This document shows, piece by piece, positions 12,421 to 23,330 of a stretch of DNA of 64,000 nt. The stretch comes from Chalara sp. BL73 (taxonomy: Eukaryota > Ascomycota > Leotiomycetes > Helotiales): positions 186,001-250,000 of the forward strand of contig CAKJVC010000075.1 of the NCBI GenBank assembly GCA_918026815.1. The letters run 5' to 3'. The translations under genes and the position numbers were made by a program. Position 1 is the first letter of the stretch. Every line of letters begins with the position of its first letter. The notes under the pieces were generated by a model that saw only the letters and a program-made list of their open reading frames with translations, was not told the origin of the DNA and searched no databases.

Positions 12421-13030
12421 TAACAGGTCTTTTAGGCTAACTTAGGGTTACTTTAAAAAAAGTTGTTGGCCGGGCATTTTTTGCCGTAAACGCTGTTTCG
12501 TCGTAACTATCAGCGATATTAAAGACTATATAAACTCCATCTGTAAAGCGTGCTGTAATAACTGTGCGGTCACTTTTTTTGTACTATATGCATTTGTTAT
12601 CGAAAGAACTTGTAAAGCTATTTGCACAAACTTTCTTGTTTGAAAAGAAGTTTACTTTTAACTTAGGGACGTATAGTACATCTGACAACAAAAAAGATTT
12701 CCTACTTCTGACCCGTAGCTTAACCGTACTTATATAATCTGAACCTAACCGCCCTTTTTCAACTTTTATTTTGCGTCTCGGTATCTTGATCAGGGGACGC
12801 CTAAAAAGGTGGAGTTGGTCAGTTATATAAAAAAAAGCTCCGGAGTCTGAAGTTTATTGAGAATAAAAAATTTTACGGGCGTTCTCCAAAAAAATTGCAG
12901 CCGTTTTTTCGTTGTCTGAGCTGTAAATAAGCTTTTTTAGGTCGGAGTCTAGCAGTAACGTTTCTGAGTCTGACTCGGCTTTATAGTAACTCTTTTCCGA
13001 GTGCTTGTACTTGGGCGTTTAGTTGCTTTG

Positions 13031-13648
13031 TTAGTTTCGGCGCTGGCGCTGGATTTGCCGTTTTTCGCGAACAACGTCTTGGGCAACCTTTTTCCATTTG
13101 CAATCAAGAAATCGGTGATTGCGGCTATTGCAGAGCCAGCATTCTAAGTCTTTCGACTTAGGGCTTTTACTGCGAGGCTCAGAGTACCGCGGCTTTGGAG
13201 CCTTTGCTTTACGGTCCGTAATATGCTGAGCTGCGAGTGCTGTAGCTGTTGCTTCCTTTGCATTTAACTGGTCTTGACGCTTGTTGAGGATATATAGCTT
13301 GTCTTGGGTTAAAAAGTTCGGCTGAGCGTCGATAACATCACGAGTAGTTCCGTAGCTTTCTGGAAGTCCGCCGAGCAAATAGTCAAACAGGTGTCTTTCC
13401 GTAAAAGATGCAGCTATAGCTGGATCGTCCGCAACGATCCGTCGTTGGAGCTCTTTTAGCTTAATCCACGCGTCTTTAACCTTTGTGCTTTTTTGCATTT
13501 CAAAAGTAGTCAGCTTTTTCAAGTCTTGGCGGCGTGTATGCGAGCGTGTTCGAGAGTATTTGAGCCGTAAGTTTATCCATTTGTTTTTTACGGTTGCAAA
13601 CTTTTTTATAAGCTTTTTGTCTATAGAATCGATGCAAATTCGTAGCAT
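13031..13648 (-). pseudogene. Copia gag with CCHC knuckle, N-terminally broken
   Basis: A 205-codon minus frame shows a gag-like helical region (RRIVADDPAIAASFTERHLF, then LLGGLPESY), typical of the fungal Copia 'gag polypeptide' domain. It is followed by a basic segment and the zinc knuckle CWLCNSRNHRFLDC (CX2CX4HX4C). The C-terminal end is Arg/Gln-rich. The frame is open, but the gag start is displaced by stops further upstream toward the 5' LTR, so expression of a full gag is doubtful. Confidence 0.75.
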
Positions 13649-14274
13649 AAATAACGCTTTGACAAACGCTATTGTATACTCGTTTTTTTTTTCGTCGTTT
13701 TATGCTCCAAAGGGTGTACTATCTTTTTGTGGTGCCAAAACAATCTAAGCATACTTTTTAATTGTTTTTTTTATCACAAAAACGATTTCTTTTTTTATAA
13801 AGTACAGCTTTAGCAGTTCGAACCAGTTTTCCTATATATCCTGGCTCAGGGTCTTTACAGGCCGCTTTGCTTTGCTAACGTGATCTATGTCGAATTGCTT
13901 AGTCTTTTGTTGAACGCGTTCAGCAAGGTTCGGAGTAAAAAAAAAAGAAGCTGTCGTATAGTAGCTTCCGTATTGTAAGTAGAATGTAAAAGCTGTCGTA
14001 TAGTAGTTTTCGGGTTGAAATTTGTTGATATAGTTGAAATGGCAATTTGTATGCTCCGTAAGTTCGACTAGAGGTTCGTCGCTGTTTTATTGGCTATCCG
14101 TCGCCCTTGTATGTATTGGCAGTCCGTTGCTTTCGTGTTATTGGCAGTCCGTTGCCTTTTGTGTAGCTTTTACTGTCGTGATAGGTCCGTTAAGCTGCAA
14201 GTGGTCGTTCCTGACAGCTTGCTTTTCTTTTCGATTGGCTCTCTTCTCCTGGCTTCCTTCGTACACTCACAGTG

Positions 14275-14293
14275 CGAACCCGAGCTCATAACC
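14275..14293 (-). other. primer-binding site, half-tRNA-iMet type
   Basis: Immediately inside the 5' LTR, the minus strand reads GGTTATGAGCTCGGGTTCG. It is complementary to a sequence containing CTCATAACC, the anticodon loop (CAU) and stem of initiator tRNA-Met. Priming from an internally cleaved initiator tRNA is known for Drosophila copia. The older Copia in this window has the same arrangement. Confidence 0.65.
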
Positions 14294-14507
14294 TATTGAA
14301 ATAAGTATGCTAAGTTGACCACAGTCAACTTAGGGAAGGGAAGCTTGTGCTGTATGCAAGGTCTGCCCAATTGCAGTGGTTCAGGAAGAATGGATTGATT
14401 AATTGTAGAGCTCTACGGAGGTGCTCAGTAAAAGGGGTGCGACCCTTTCACTGATGACTAAGCTAGGCCCATGCCTTACGGGTGGGCTACACCACCAATT
14501 CTCAACA
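14294..14507 (-). repeat. 5' LTR of younger Copia
   Basis: 214 bp, apparently identical to 8835-9048. In the minus orientation this is the upstream LTR and would carry the promoter. The target duplication AAAAC follows at 14508-14512. Confidence 0.95.
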
Positions 14508-14512
14508 AAAAC

Positions 14513-15631
14513 TACACTTTTTTAAGTTTTAACTATAGCTATACTTTTGTTTTTTTGTATAATACAAACAAGTTTTAAATTTCGTGTTTTTTTAGAAATT
14601 TAATATACTTTTAAAACGCTTGCTTAATATAGCAAAAATTTTTAATTTTTGTTTTTTTTCGCTTAATACAAAAAAATCCGTATATAAAAACTTTAAAAAG
14701 CTTTTAGTTAGCTCGTTTATTAATTTCGGTTTTTTACTAAGTTCGAGTTTAATTAAAAGTTTTTGTAGCTTTTTATCGGTTTATATAAAACTAATTTTAG
14801 TTTTAATTGCGAGCAAAAAATCTTGCGTAACTAGTTTTTTTTCAATTTTCAGCAATTTATATAATACAGCTTCGTTATATATTTCGCGCTAATCGAACAA
14901 TTACTGTGTTTTATTTACGTTTTTTTTATATGTTTAAGCTAATATTTATCGATAAACTGCTCGTACTGTATTGTAAATGCTAAAGTTGTTAAGCGCAAGC
15001 TTTTTTCGCAGTACGCGAACTATATTTTAAAATTTGTGTTTTTTTTTTGCAAAAAGCTTGTAAGTAATTGTTTAAAGTTTTTTAAAATTTACTGTTTTTA
15101 ATATTTAGCTCGCGATTAGTTAATGTATTTTAGCTTGCTTGTTTTAGTAAACAATACTATTTATGTAATTTTTTTGTATAAAAGCTTATTTTGTTTTAAT
15201 ATTATCGAGCGTAGTTTTCGCAAGCGCAAATAGTTTTTTAAATATTAAGCTTTGCGAAGTGTTGCTTTGCGAAATGCTGTTTTGCAACGCGTTGTATACA
15301 GTCAGATTTTTATTGTATATATCGCTGCGAGTTTTATTAAGTTTGTCGAGTAGTTTTTAATACTTAAAAAATTGCTTCGAAAAGTCGGAAAAATTAAACG
15401 TAATATTAAAGCCGTTTAAATCGACTAAATGCTATACTTTTACAAAACGAGTTTAGTATATTAACGAAGCAAACTATTTAAGCTATTTATAACAATTGTT
15501 AAAGTTCAGTAAAATTGTTTTTGTTAGTTTTATTGTAGTGCAAAATTTTTTAATTTAGTAAAAAAAAAGTAACGTCGCGTTTTTAAGCTTTAAATTTGTT
15601 TCGGTGCGCAGCAAAAAATAGAATTAAATGC
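14513..15631. other. 5' internal region of older Copia, no readable gene
   Basis: By position this AT-rich 1.1 kb between the nested insertion and the right LTR should hold the gag gene of the older Copia. I could not recognise any gag motif. The plus-strand frame at 14620-14892 is an AT-rich chance ORF. Confidence 0.6.
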
Positions 15632-15647
15632 TCGCCGGGCTTATAAC
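15632..15647 (-). other. primer-binding site of older Copia
   Basis: The minus strand next to the 5' LTR reads GTTATAAGCCCGGCGA, again matching the initiator-tRNA anticodon arm apart from a C-to-T type change. Confidence 0.55.
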
Positions 15648-15842
15648 TGTAACAAAACAAACCAGAGCTGTAAAATAGTTAATCAGGTGAGCGAAGTGAT
15701 ATAATACTATTGTAAAATACACGCTTGTAAAATACAAAAAGAAAGGAACGCTCAGGTCCCGTACAGCTAGAACGCGCGCCAAGCGCACCTAGCTCTATGA
15801 GGAATGCGAAGCGAGCCTCGGCTGCTCGCATTCCCCGTGACA
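15648..15842 (-). repeat. 5' LTR of older Copia
   Basis: A 195-bp copy paired with 2957-3151. It is less mutated than its partner in the half that contains the GC-rich GCGCGCCAAGCGCACC block. It is followed by the target duplication AATAC (15843-15847). Confidence 0.9.
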
Positions 15843-15847
15843 AATAC

Positions 15848-17190
15848 GTAGTTAAAAGTTTTAGCATTTTTTTTGCGGTTTTAAAACTTTCTAAAAACAA
15901 GTATATATTTTTCAAGTATTTTTTAGTTTAGCTTTTAGTTGCTTTTTATACTAATGTTTTTTTTAAGCGCTTTGTCGAATAATAGTCGAAATTGATTTTT
16001 AAACGATTTATAACAAAAGTTTTTTATTAATAAAAAATATAAGTATTTTTTTTGTTTAAAAAATGTTTTTTTTGTTAATTTCGTTTTTTTAAAGCAAAAA
16101 AAAGTGTAAAAAGTTTAATTAGTATTAAAGTCGAAAGTTTTAAGTAATTTTGCTCGATAATTGTTTGTTGTATAACTGGCTTTTAGCGAAAAACTATTTT
16201 TTAACAAGTATTGTTACAAATTTAAGTTTTTAACCGAATTTAGTGTTTTATTAAAATTACGCACTGGATTTACAGCGAGTCGGCGTTAGTTTTAATTTCG
16301 AACTAACCGAGTTAGTTTTACAATTAAATTTTGTAAAGCTTGGAATTTCGCGCGATTTTTTTGTTGTGCTTTTTCGGCTTTATTAGCTTTTGTTTTTAAC
16401 GAATAAATAATATTGCGCATTTTATTAAAATTTCTGTAGTTACAAAAATTTTTCGCACGTTAAGTATTACGAAGTTTAAATAAAAAAAGCTTTTAAGTAA
16501 AAAACTTTTTTGTAAAAGTTTAATTGTTTTGCGTTTCGTCGCTTAAAACAAAGTTTTGTAATTGTTGTGCTAATATAATATTTTGTGTCGGTAAAATTTC
16601 GGAAATAAATATAAAGTGTATAAAAAAACAAAGTTCCGGTTAGCTTATAGCTATTTGTTTTTTGTTCGCAATTTTTTTTGCGCAAAAAAAAGTTCTTAAA
16701 AATTTTTTAATATTTTTTTAACGTTTTTACAACGATTTTTACTAGCTGTACGCGCTGAATCAAAATTTAAACTTATTAGCTGTTCGAAAAATCTAAAAAA
16801 TTTCGGCTATTTAAAAATATTTGTATTTGAATAAAACTTGCACCGAATTAAGTCCGGTATAGCAAAATAAACTCGATAAAAAAATATTATAAAAAAAGCC
16901 GTTTTCGGCTAACTTAATGTTTTTGTATAATATAACGACGCAAAAAATCACAGGCTAGAATAAAAGCATATAAAAGTGCGTACAATAAGCTGATTGTAAT
17001 TGCTTTATAAGTTTAAAATACTAAAAATACAAAAACATAAAAAGCAACTGTAGAGAATATAAACAGGCCTTTATATAAGCGACTCCGAGTTTACCCCGTA
17101 TTGGGTCTGAAACCCTTCATACCCTGATCACCACTTTTTGCTCCTGTATCATGACTTCCGCGCCGTGCCTTGGGCATACCGATTGTTACA
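15848..17190 (-). mobile_element. Gypsy-1 remnant, 5' part with LTR
   Basis: This should be the continuation of the decayed Gypsy element split by the older Copia. The body is AT-rich with no readable gag. A minus frame at 15679-15915 starts in it but runs into the Copia LTR. The right end (16931-17190) looks like its 5' LTR. Confidence 0.5.
16931..17190 (-). repeat. putative 5' LTR of Gypsy-1
   Basis: On the minus strand the segment begins TGTAACAATCGG and ends near CGTTATA, plausibly a mutated CGTTACA. It contains a promoter-like CTTATATAAAGG. The part at about 17075-17187 has near-normal G+C in an otherwise AT-saturated area. A partner LTR is not in the window, so the boundaries are inferred. 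Confidence 0.45.
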
Positions 17191-17700
17191 TTTAGTAAAA
17201 TTGCAAATATCGTATTAATTCTAAGTAAGCAATTTAAAAACCGAACAGTCGATTAGTGTTTTTTTTTTTTAATATTTTATATAATATTCTTTAATTTTAA
17301 AAATACTAAACTAAAGTTTTAGTTGAAAAACGACTTTAGCAGAATTTTCGACGAAATTTAGCGTTTTAGTTATATATATCGCGTAGTATTATTAGCGATT
17401 CGAAAGTTAGCTAGCGAAAAAAAAAATTATTTACTTAAGCTGTATACTAGTTTTAAATAAACGCTGAACTGTATTTCGTACATTAATTAAAAAATGCCGA
17501 TACAAAAAATGTGCCGCTAAACTAAAGCTAAAAAAGTAATTATGTGTGCTATATATAAACTTAGCTCGATATTTAACTTTTTATTTTAAGCTGTTAAATA
17601 TTTTAATACTAAAAACTGAAAATTAGCATTTTGTACTACAAAATTAAGTTGAACGTATTTTTTAGAATTTTGATTTAGTAAAAAGCCAACGATTACACAC
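17191..17700. other. AT-rich spacer without a gene
   Basis: Five hundred bases of RIP-like AT-rich DNA lie between the putative Gypsy-1 LTR and the Gypsy-2 left LTR. I see no motif, ORF or repeat in it. Confidence 0.7.
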
Positions 17701-18050
17701 TGTTACGGTCCTATCAGTCTACAACTGATATAGATAGAAAATCTTGGTCCGAGAGTTGTTGGTCTGGGGAGAAGTAAGTATATCACATATAGAAGTAAAA
17801 TCCCGATAACAGTATAGTGTTAAAATACTATATTGAATTAAGCACGAAGTTCTTATTTAAAGAAAAGCTATTTACTTATATAGATTCTTTCGTAAGTTAA
17901 ATTATTGCAAGCGCTATAATTTATAGATCGTAGATTATAGCATAATTTATAATCTATTACGTGATTCTACTTTAAAGGTTTTTTTGTATAAACTAAATTT
18001 ACCGAACTTCAAGCTTCTAAAGCACAAGCTTGTTAGCGATGCGCGTAACA
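17701..18050 (-). repeat. 3' LTR of Gypsy-2
   Basis: 350 bp, aligned end to end with 23867-24216. Differences are almost all C/T or G/A. The outer 80 bp are less mutated than the same bases of the partner, and the inner half is more mutated. Confidence 0.93.
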
Positions 18051-18211
18051 CTATCTTTTTTCTAGACTAGCGTGTTTATATGCTTAAGTATGCTAAAGAA
18101 ATATCGTAGAAAGCCGCATAGCCGCTTTTTTTTTTTATTATAACAACTAAACGTACAGCCGATTGTTTTAGTTCTGAAAATACGTCAAAAAAAAATATCG
18201 AAAAAAAAAAT

Positions 18212-18742
18212 TTGAAAAAACGAATAATTTTGACTGGCGAAAAAATGATCTCGTATACTGCTTGCGAAAAGAAACATGCTCGAAATCGACATTCTATAAA
18301 ATGCATAAAAGCAGAAAAGTCAACTCGTTGTACTAAGTATGTACGTCGTAGTTTTTCTGGTTGTAATACTAGTAGTCCCGCTCTTAAAAACTAGAAGTCT
18401 TTAAACAAAGCGAAAAAAAAATTAGAAAAAAACGAAGCTAAAGCCGAAAAAAAAGCCGAAGCACTCGCCGAAGCTGCCGCAAAGATTTCTGCACGAATTA
18501 AACGGATCCGTACGCAAAAGAAGTTTCTTCGCGCTCGTAAAAAAGAAATATTGCGACGTGGCTTTGCATTTCTGGATAAGCTCGATGCTCTGAAAGAAAA
18601 AAAACGGTTAGCTCAGAAAGCTATACAAGCTAAGCCCGAAAATTTTCTGAAAAATATGCACAACGCATTCTGTACACTTAAAGTTCTGCCGAGCACTTTT
18701 TTTGCTAACTATAACTTCTTTTTTTTTAAAAACGTTTTTTAA
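18212..18742 (+). pseudogene. antisense accessory ORF in Gypsy-2, one stop
   Basis: A single plus-strand frame runs from 18212 to the TAA at 18740-18742, broken only by a TAG at 18392-18394. It therefore lies antisense to pol, between the chromodomain and the 3' LTR. The first part is Cys-rich and basic (STRCTKYVRRSFSGCNTSS). The second part is a Lys/Glu/Ala coiled coil (LEKNEAKAEKKAEALAEAAA) that leads to KEILRRGFAFLDKLDAL. I recall many fungal 'hypothetical proteins' with RCxxCVRRG, then a coiled coil, then RRGLxSLDELD, and this looks like a member. The Tyr in CTKY could be a TGC-to-TAC RIP change of a Cys. The function is unknown. Confidence 0.6.
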
Positions 18743-18851
18743 GCTTTACACTTGAAGCTTTTAAATATTGACAGTAAAACTCTTTAAGCATTTCAAAGCA
18801 GTTAAAGTTTTTTTTTAGTTTTTATGTGTTTTTTAAATCCGAGTAATTAAT

Positions 18852-19088
18852 TTACTTAATTAAATACTTTGGTTTTTTTCTGATATACTTGCAGTTTAGA
18901 ATTTTTTTGACTTCGTATTCAGCTTTTAAGTTGATTAGTTCAATTTCCGTATGTAAAGCTAGCAGTGCTTTTTCTAGTGCTAGTTCAAAAAGTAAAGCGA
19001 AAAATACTAAGTGTATGTTTATAGTTTTAAGAAAGTAAAGTTCGAATGCATTTAGTTTTGCAACTCGTTTAATTTTGAATAGTTTCAA
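18852..19088 (-). pseudogene. chromodomain and integrase tail of Gypsy-2
   Basis: The minus translation contains LPKT-like FLKTINIHLVFFALLFEL, matching the 'xIHPVFHVSLLEP' tail of Gypsy integrases. It then has EYEVKKILNCKYIRKKPKYL, matching the chromodomain start 'EYEVEKILDxRxxRGKxxYLVKW'. The frame stops before the conserved Trp. The chromodomain would target integration to heterochromatin in a live element. Confidence 0.8.
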
Positions 19089-19214
19089 TTTCTTGTAATT
19101 TAGTTTGTTGCTTAGTTTTTTAGTTTTAATGTTTTTTTTAACAAAATAAACTTTATTCCCTTTTTTAAAGTATAGTGTTTCACTATGTTTACAGTTGTAA
19201 TACTCCGCAGATTT

Positions 19215-19418
19215 TTAGTTGAAAAATTTTATGTTTTCGGCTAGCTGTAAGTGCAGTATTTGTAATTGTTCGACTTTAACTATTGCAAGCTGTAAATATG
19301 CTTTATTTTTGCTTAGTTTATAGTATGCTTCTAGCTTATAGCTATAGTTAGTATAAAATAGCGATACTTTTGTTGTTTTATTAATTGCACTGTTGTATGC
19401 GAACTGTACAAGCAGCAA
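19215..19418 (-). pseudogene. Gypsy integrase core fragment
   Basis: LLVQFAYNSAINKTTKVSLF matches the conserved 'xxFAYNxSxHxSTGxSPF' block near the end of the Gypsy integrase core, followed by the usual helical segment. The rest of the core upstream (19420-20800) is too decayed to read in one frame. Confidence 0.75.
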
Positions 19419-20879
19419 AAGTTCGACTTAATTGTTTTGTTTGTAGTTTATATAGCATTTAAAGTATGCTTTTATTATCTAATTAAGTTTTTTTGTTTGT
19501 TTATTAGTTTGTAAATAAAAGTTCGTCGATAGCTTTTTTTTAACTTTTATAAACGCAGTAAGCGTTGTTTAAAACTTAAATGTAAAAAGCTTGTTTTTAT
19601 TCGATATAATTTTTGTAAAAGTTCTATAGTTCGCAACTACGACTCTAAAAAATGTATAAGCTAAATTTTTTGCTGTGCTGCTTTTTAAATATAGCTTTAA
19701 GTAGCAGTATTTAGTAGTTTTTTCTATAATAACAAATATTAAGTTGTATTATTTCCTCGAGACTAGCTGTCTAGAAAGTAGTAATTTTACTACGAAGTTT
19801 TATACAATAAACTTCTATAGTTTGTTTAGAGTAGTCGGCGATTATATTAGTTTATAAAAAGCATAGCGTAAAACTTTGTTCCGGATACACGTGTCGCATT
19901 CGGTAACTATTTTAGTAACCGTTTTTTTTATTTTTAGAAAGTAGTATTTTCTAGAAATTCTGTTTATTGTTTTAGCGATTTTTTAATGTTTATAAACAAG
20001 TAGTCTATGTTGTTTTGTTACAAAAGTCGTTTTAAGTGTAAATAAAACATAGATTTTTTCGTAGTAGCGAAAAATTTCTAAACTGTCCGTAGTAAATCTT
20101 TGCTTTTGTTTGTTAAAAGCTTTAGTAGCTATAAAATCCTTTTTATAAGCTTAAATAAACCTTGAGTTTTTTACTCGGTGTTCTATTTTTGTTGCCAGAA
20201 AAAGTTTTTTTCTGTTAAATACTAATAAATCCCTTTTTTGTCGTAACACCGCGTACGAAATATGTGTTTTGTTAAAGAAGTATTCTGGTTTTCTGCTAAA
20301 CGCATCTGTTTTAGCATTTTCTGTTTTTTTGACATATAAAATTCTGAAGTTGTATAAAACGAGTTTTTTCGCTTATTTAACTTAGCGTTAGTTCAACTTT
20401 TTCGTAGTAGTAAAAGCAATAAGATTTTTATAGTTTGTTAGCACTTGTACTTAGTATTTGAATTTTTTCAAATACTTTTTTTATTCGCAAAACGCATTAA
20501 CGATAGCGAGTAGTTCTTTGTCGTATATTTTATAGTTGAGCTTTGCTGATATAAACTTCCGTAAATAATAAGCTGTTAGTTGCTATTTCTTTTTTGCGTT
20601 AAGTTAACTAAGCACAGCTTTTAAAACGTAATTTAACGCATTTGTTTTTACTTTGATTTCTTTTTTTGCATCGAAAGCAAAAAGTACAAAAGCAGTAGTA
20701 AAAGTTTGCTTTAACTTGTCGAACGCTTTTTGTGCTTTTGCTGTTTACTTAAAAACTACGTTTTTCCGAGTAAATCGAGTTAATAAAGTAGTTAATTCCG
20801 AATATTTTTTAATAAATCTCCGATAAAAATTAGCGAATTCTACAAATAACTGTACGTTTTTAACGCATGTTAAAGCATT

Positions 20880-21548
20880 CTATTTTAAAATAAGTCTGAT
20901 TTTTGCTAGATTTATTTTGATTTTTTTTGTAAAAATTATATATTTTAAAAATATAACTTTTTTAATTCTAAATCGACATTTCGATAGTTTAAGTTTTATG
21001 TCAGTATTATACAGCGCATACAGTATTGCTTTAACATTATTCTCGTGATTTTTTTTTCGGTTAAAATAAATTAAAATGTTATTTAAATAATATATGCAAG
21101 TAACGTTTAAAAATAGCATAAAAATATTGTTGATCAGTTTTTGAAAAGTAGCGGAAGCATTCGTAAGTCTTATTGGCATAGCTGTAAATTCATAATGTTC
21201 GTACCGAGTTCCGAAAGCTGTTTTTTATTTTTTGCTTTTTTTGATTCGCACGCTATAATACGCGTTTCGTAAGTTTAACTGTGTAAATATTTTAGCTTTT
21301 TGCAAGCGATTTTTTATTTCGTCTGTTTTTAGTAGTACATAGCGATTTTTGATTGTTATGTCGTTTAACTTCCGATAGTTAACGCACAACTTTTTGGTTT
21401 TGTTCAGTTTAAGCACAAATAACATCGAGCTTTTTGCTAATAATGTTGACTTTTTAATTATTCTTTTTTTCAGACTTAAGTCGATAAACTTTTTAAGCGT
21501 TTTCAAGTTATTTTCGAATAATAAATAAATTAGTTTTTTAAAAAACAC
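20880..21548 (-). pseudogene. Gypsy-2 reverse transcriptase, two frames
   Basis: The upstream frame (21225-21548) shows KKLCVNYRKLNDITIKNRY, RT blocks 1-2. The downstream frame (20880-21179) shows MPIRLTNASATFQKLI and YLNNILIYF, which correspond to 'MPFGLTNAPATFQ' and 'YLDDILIY'. Both catalytic Asp codons have become Asn, as G-to-A RIP would produce, and a break lies between the frames. The enzyme is dead. Confidence 0.88.
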
Positions 21549-22059
21549 TGCTTTTTCAATTAATAGTATTTTATAATTCTATAGCTTGTGTTCCGGTAAA
21601 GCCGCGAGTCCTTGTTTTTCCGAAAACAGCTTTTCGAACTTTTTATACTTTTTAAGCACTTTTTTAGTATATAATTCTTTGTTTAAGTAATTTGGCTTTT
21701 TTTTGGAAGTAGCGCAAACTTTTTTTAGGCTTTAGTCGAGTTTTTTTAATCGTGCTTTTTTGTTTTTGCTTTCGGTTAGTCTAATAGTTAATAGCTTAAG
21801 CTTAACCGTATATTAGCATTTGTTAAAAACGAGCTATCTTGTTTGCTAGTTAATCGTTAAGTTATGCTTTATAATTTATAGCATTTCTAAAATGATTTTA
21901 TACTGCTTTATTCGAGTAACGTCCAATTGTAACTACTTTATATAGTCGCCGGTATTTATTCGAAGCTTCGTAGTTTTAATATTTACAAGCTTATTCCGGT
22001 ACAATGCATTCGTGCCGTTTGTTACCGTAAAAGTATATAAGTCAGTTTTAACTTGTGTA

Positions 22060-22140
22060 AATATTCCGAAATGCTTTATTACATCGAGTAATACAAAGTT
22101 TTTCGTAGCTCCGAAGTTTATTATAGCTGTTATGTTGTAT
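22060..22140 (-). pseudogene. Gypsy-2 protease active-site remnant
   Basis: The minus strand around 22110-22118 reads IINFGATKNFVLLDVIK, matching the Gypsy protease block 'ALIDSGATxNFIS'. The catalytic Asp-Ser is changed to Asn-Phe. It lies between the zinc knuckle and RT as expected. Confidence 0.65.
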
Positions 22141-22982
22141 ATTTCTAGTTTGACTTTAACGAATAATTGTTTTTTTTTTCCGAAAGCGCAAAGTTTTCTT
22201 TTTGTTTCTTTTTTTTCGTTATTTTCGAAATATATTATTCGCTTTCGCTTTAAATACTACTTTGTTTACTTAGCGTTATAATAGTATGTGCAGTAGTCTG
22301 TGTAGCATGCAGTTTAGTAAAAAGTTTTATATTGTAAATGTCGGTAATACGCTGCGTTGTTTTTTTTAAACTCGTCGACTAATTTTAACGCAAGCATTGC
22401 TTTTTATTTGCTGCGTTTTTTAGCTCTTTTTTCTGTTTTCTTTTTTTCTAGTTTTGTTTTTTTTTTAAGGATTTTATTATTAATGATTTCTAGTTTACGC
22501 TGAAGTGTAATTTCTTTTGCTAAAGTGTTGTTAACTACATAGTTTTTAAAAAGTGCTTTAAAGTTATTCTGATCAACTTTTAATAGTAATTTATGCAAAA
22601 TCCGTTTTTCTGATTCGAAAATTCTTAAAAGCCGGTTTAGCTTCGAGTTTACATTTTAATTTTCGTCAGATTCTGATTCGATAGCTGCTTTATTTACTTA
22701 AAATAAGAATTTTTTTATAGTTTTGCTAGTTTTTTTCTATTCGTTATTTTTGTCGAAATAACAATTTAAGCACTTATTTTTTTAAGCTGCATTACATTCT
22801 ATTTCGCACTTAATATACGTAGCGTTGTATTGAGTATAAATCTGTTGTCGTTTTAATTTTTTTTCTGGCACTTCTAGTTTTTTAGTTTTAAGCACGGCCA
22901 AAACTTTGCTAAGTGTTTTGTTATATTTTTTTCTGCTTGTTACGTTAAGTTGTTTTTTGTTTTTTTAAAGTTGCTTTTAGCG

Positions 22983-23024
22983 GTAAAAGCTAGCTATGTG
23001 TTTCGGAAAGCCACATTCGAAGCA
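22983..23024 (-). pseudogene. Gypsy-2 gag zinc knuckle, last Cys lost
   Basis: The minus strand reads CFECGFPKHIASFY, a CX2CX4HX4C knuckle in which the final Cys is Tyr (TGC to TAC). This is a RIP-type change. Confidence 0.7.
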
Positions 23025-23330
23025 TAACTTTTTGTTACGTCGTTGCTGTATTTTTTTTTTAAATAAGTTTGTTTTTTGTTTAAGCTTTTTTTAGAACGTA
23101 TTTAGTTCTATAAATAAGTAATAACAAAGTTTTTGAAAATGTTGCTTTTTGCTGAACTTTAAAAAATACTGTCTTTTTTTTTCTATGCGTTTTTTATACA
23201 GTTTAGTGTCGATTTTAATTGCTTTGTTTTTTATAACGGTAAAATTAGTTGGCCGTTTTTTTCGAACAATATTATTTTTAATATTTTTTTTAAGACTTTT
23301 GTAATAGAACGCGGTAAAAGCTTTATCGTT

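Larger units (their letters stand above)
8835..14507 (-). mobile_element. younger Copia LTR retrotransposon, nested
   Basis: A 5,673-bp element is bounded by 214-bp LTRs that appear identical base for base, with the target duplication AAAAC at 8830-8834 and 14508-14512. Minus orientation follows from the gag, integrase, RT with YVDD (10136-10147) and RNase H order, with a primer-binding site beside the right LTR and a purine tract beside the left LTR. The G+C content is clearly higher than in the surrounding host element. The interior nevertheless carries several in-frame TAG/TAA codons, so it is not autonomous as read. Confidence 0.93.
2957..15842 (-). mobile_element. older Copia LTR retrotransposon (interrupted)
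   Basis: Two 195-bp LTRs (2957-3151 and 15648-15842) in direct orientation bound the element. The flanking 5-mers are identical: AATAC at 2952-2956 and 15843-15847. Minus orientation is shown by protease-like (8260-8607) and YxDD-like (5492-5674) fragments and by a primer-binding site next to the right LTR. The interior is heavily RIP-mutated. A younger Copia (8835-14507) is inserted in it; without that insertion the element is about 7.2 kb. No ORF is intact. Confidence 0.88.

Noticed and set aside
14034..14299. Overlapping plus-strand ORFs with signal-peptide-like hydrophobic runs
   Set aside because: They lie antisense in the leader of the younger Copia and end at its LTR; an element feature explains them better.
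14275..15647. tRNA-like sequences beside LTRs
   Set aside because: They are short primer-binding sites complementary to a tRNA arm; no cloverleaf can be formed.
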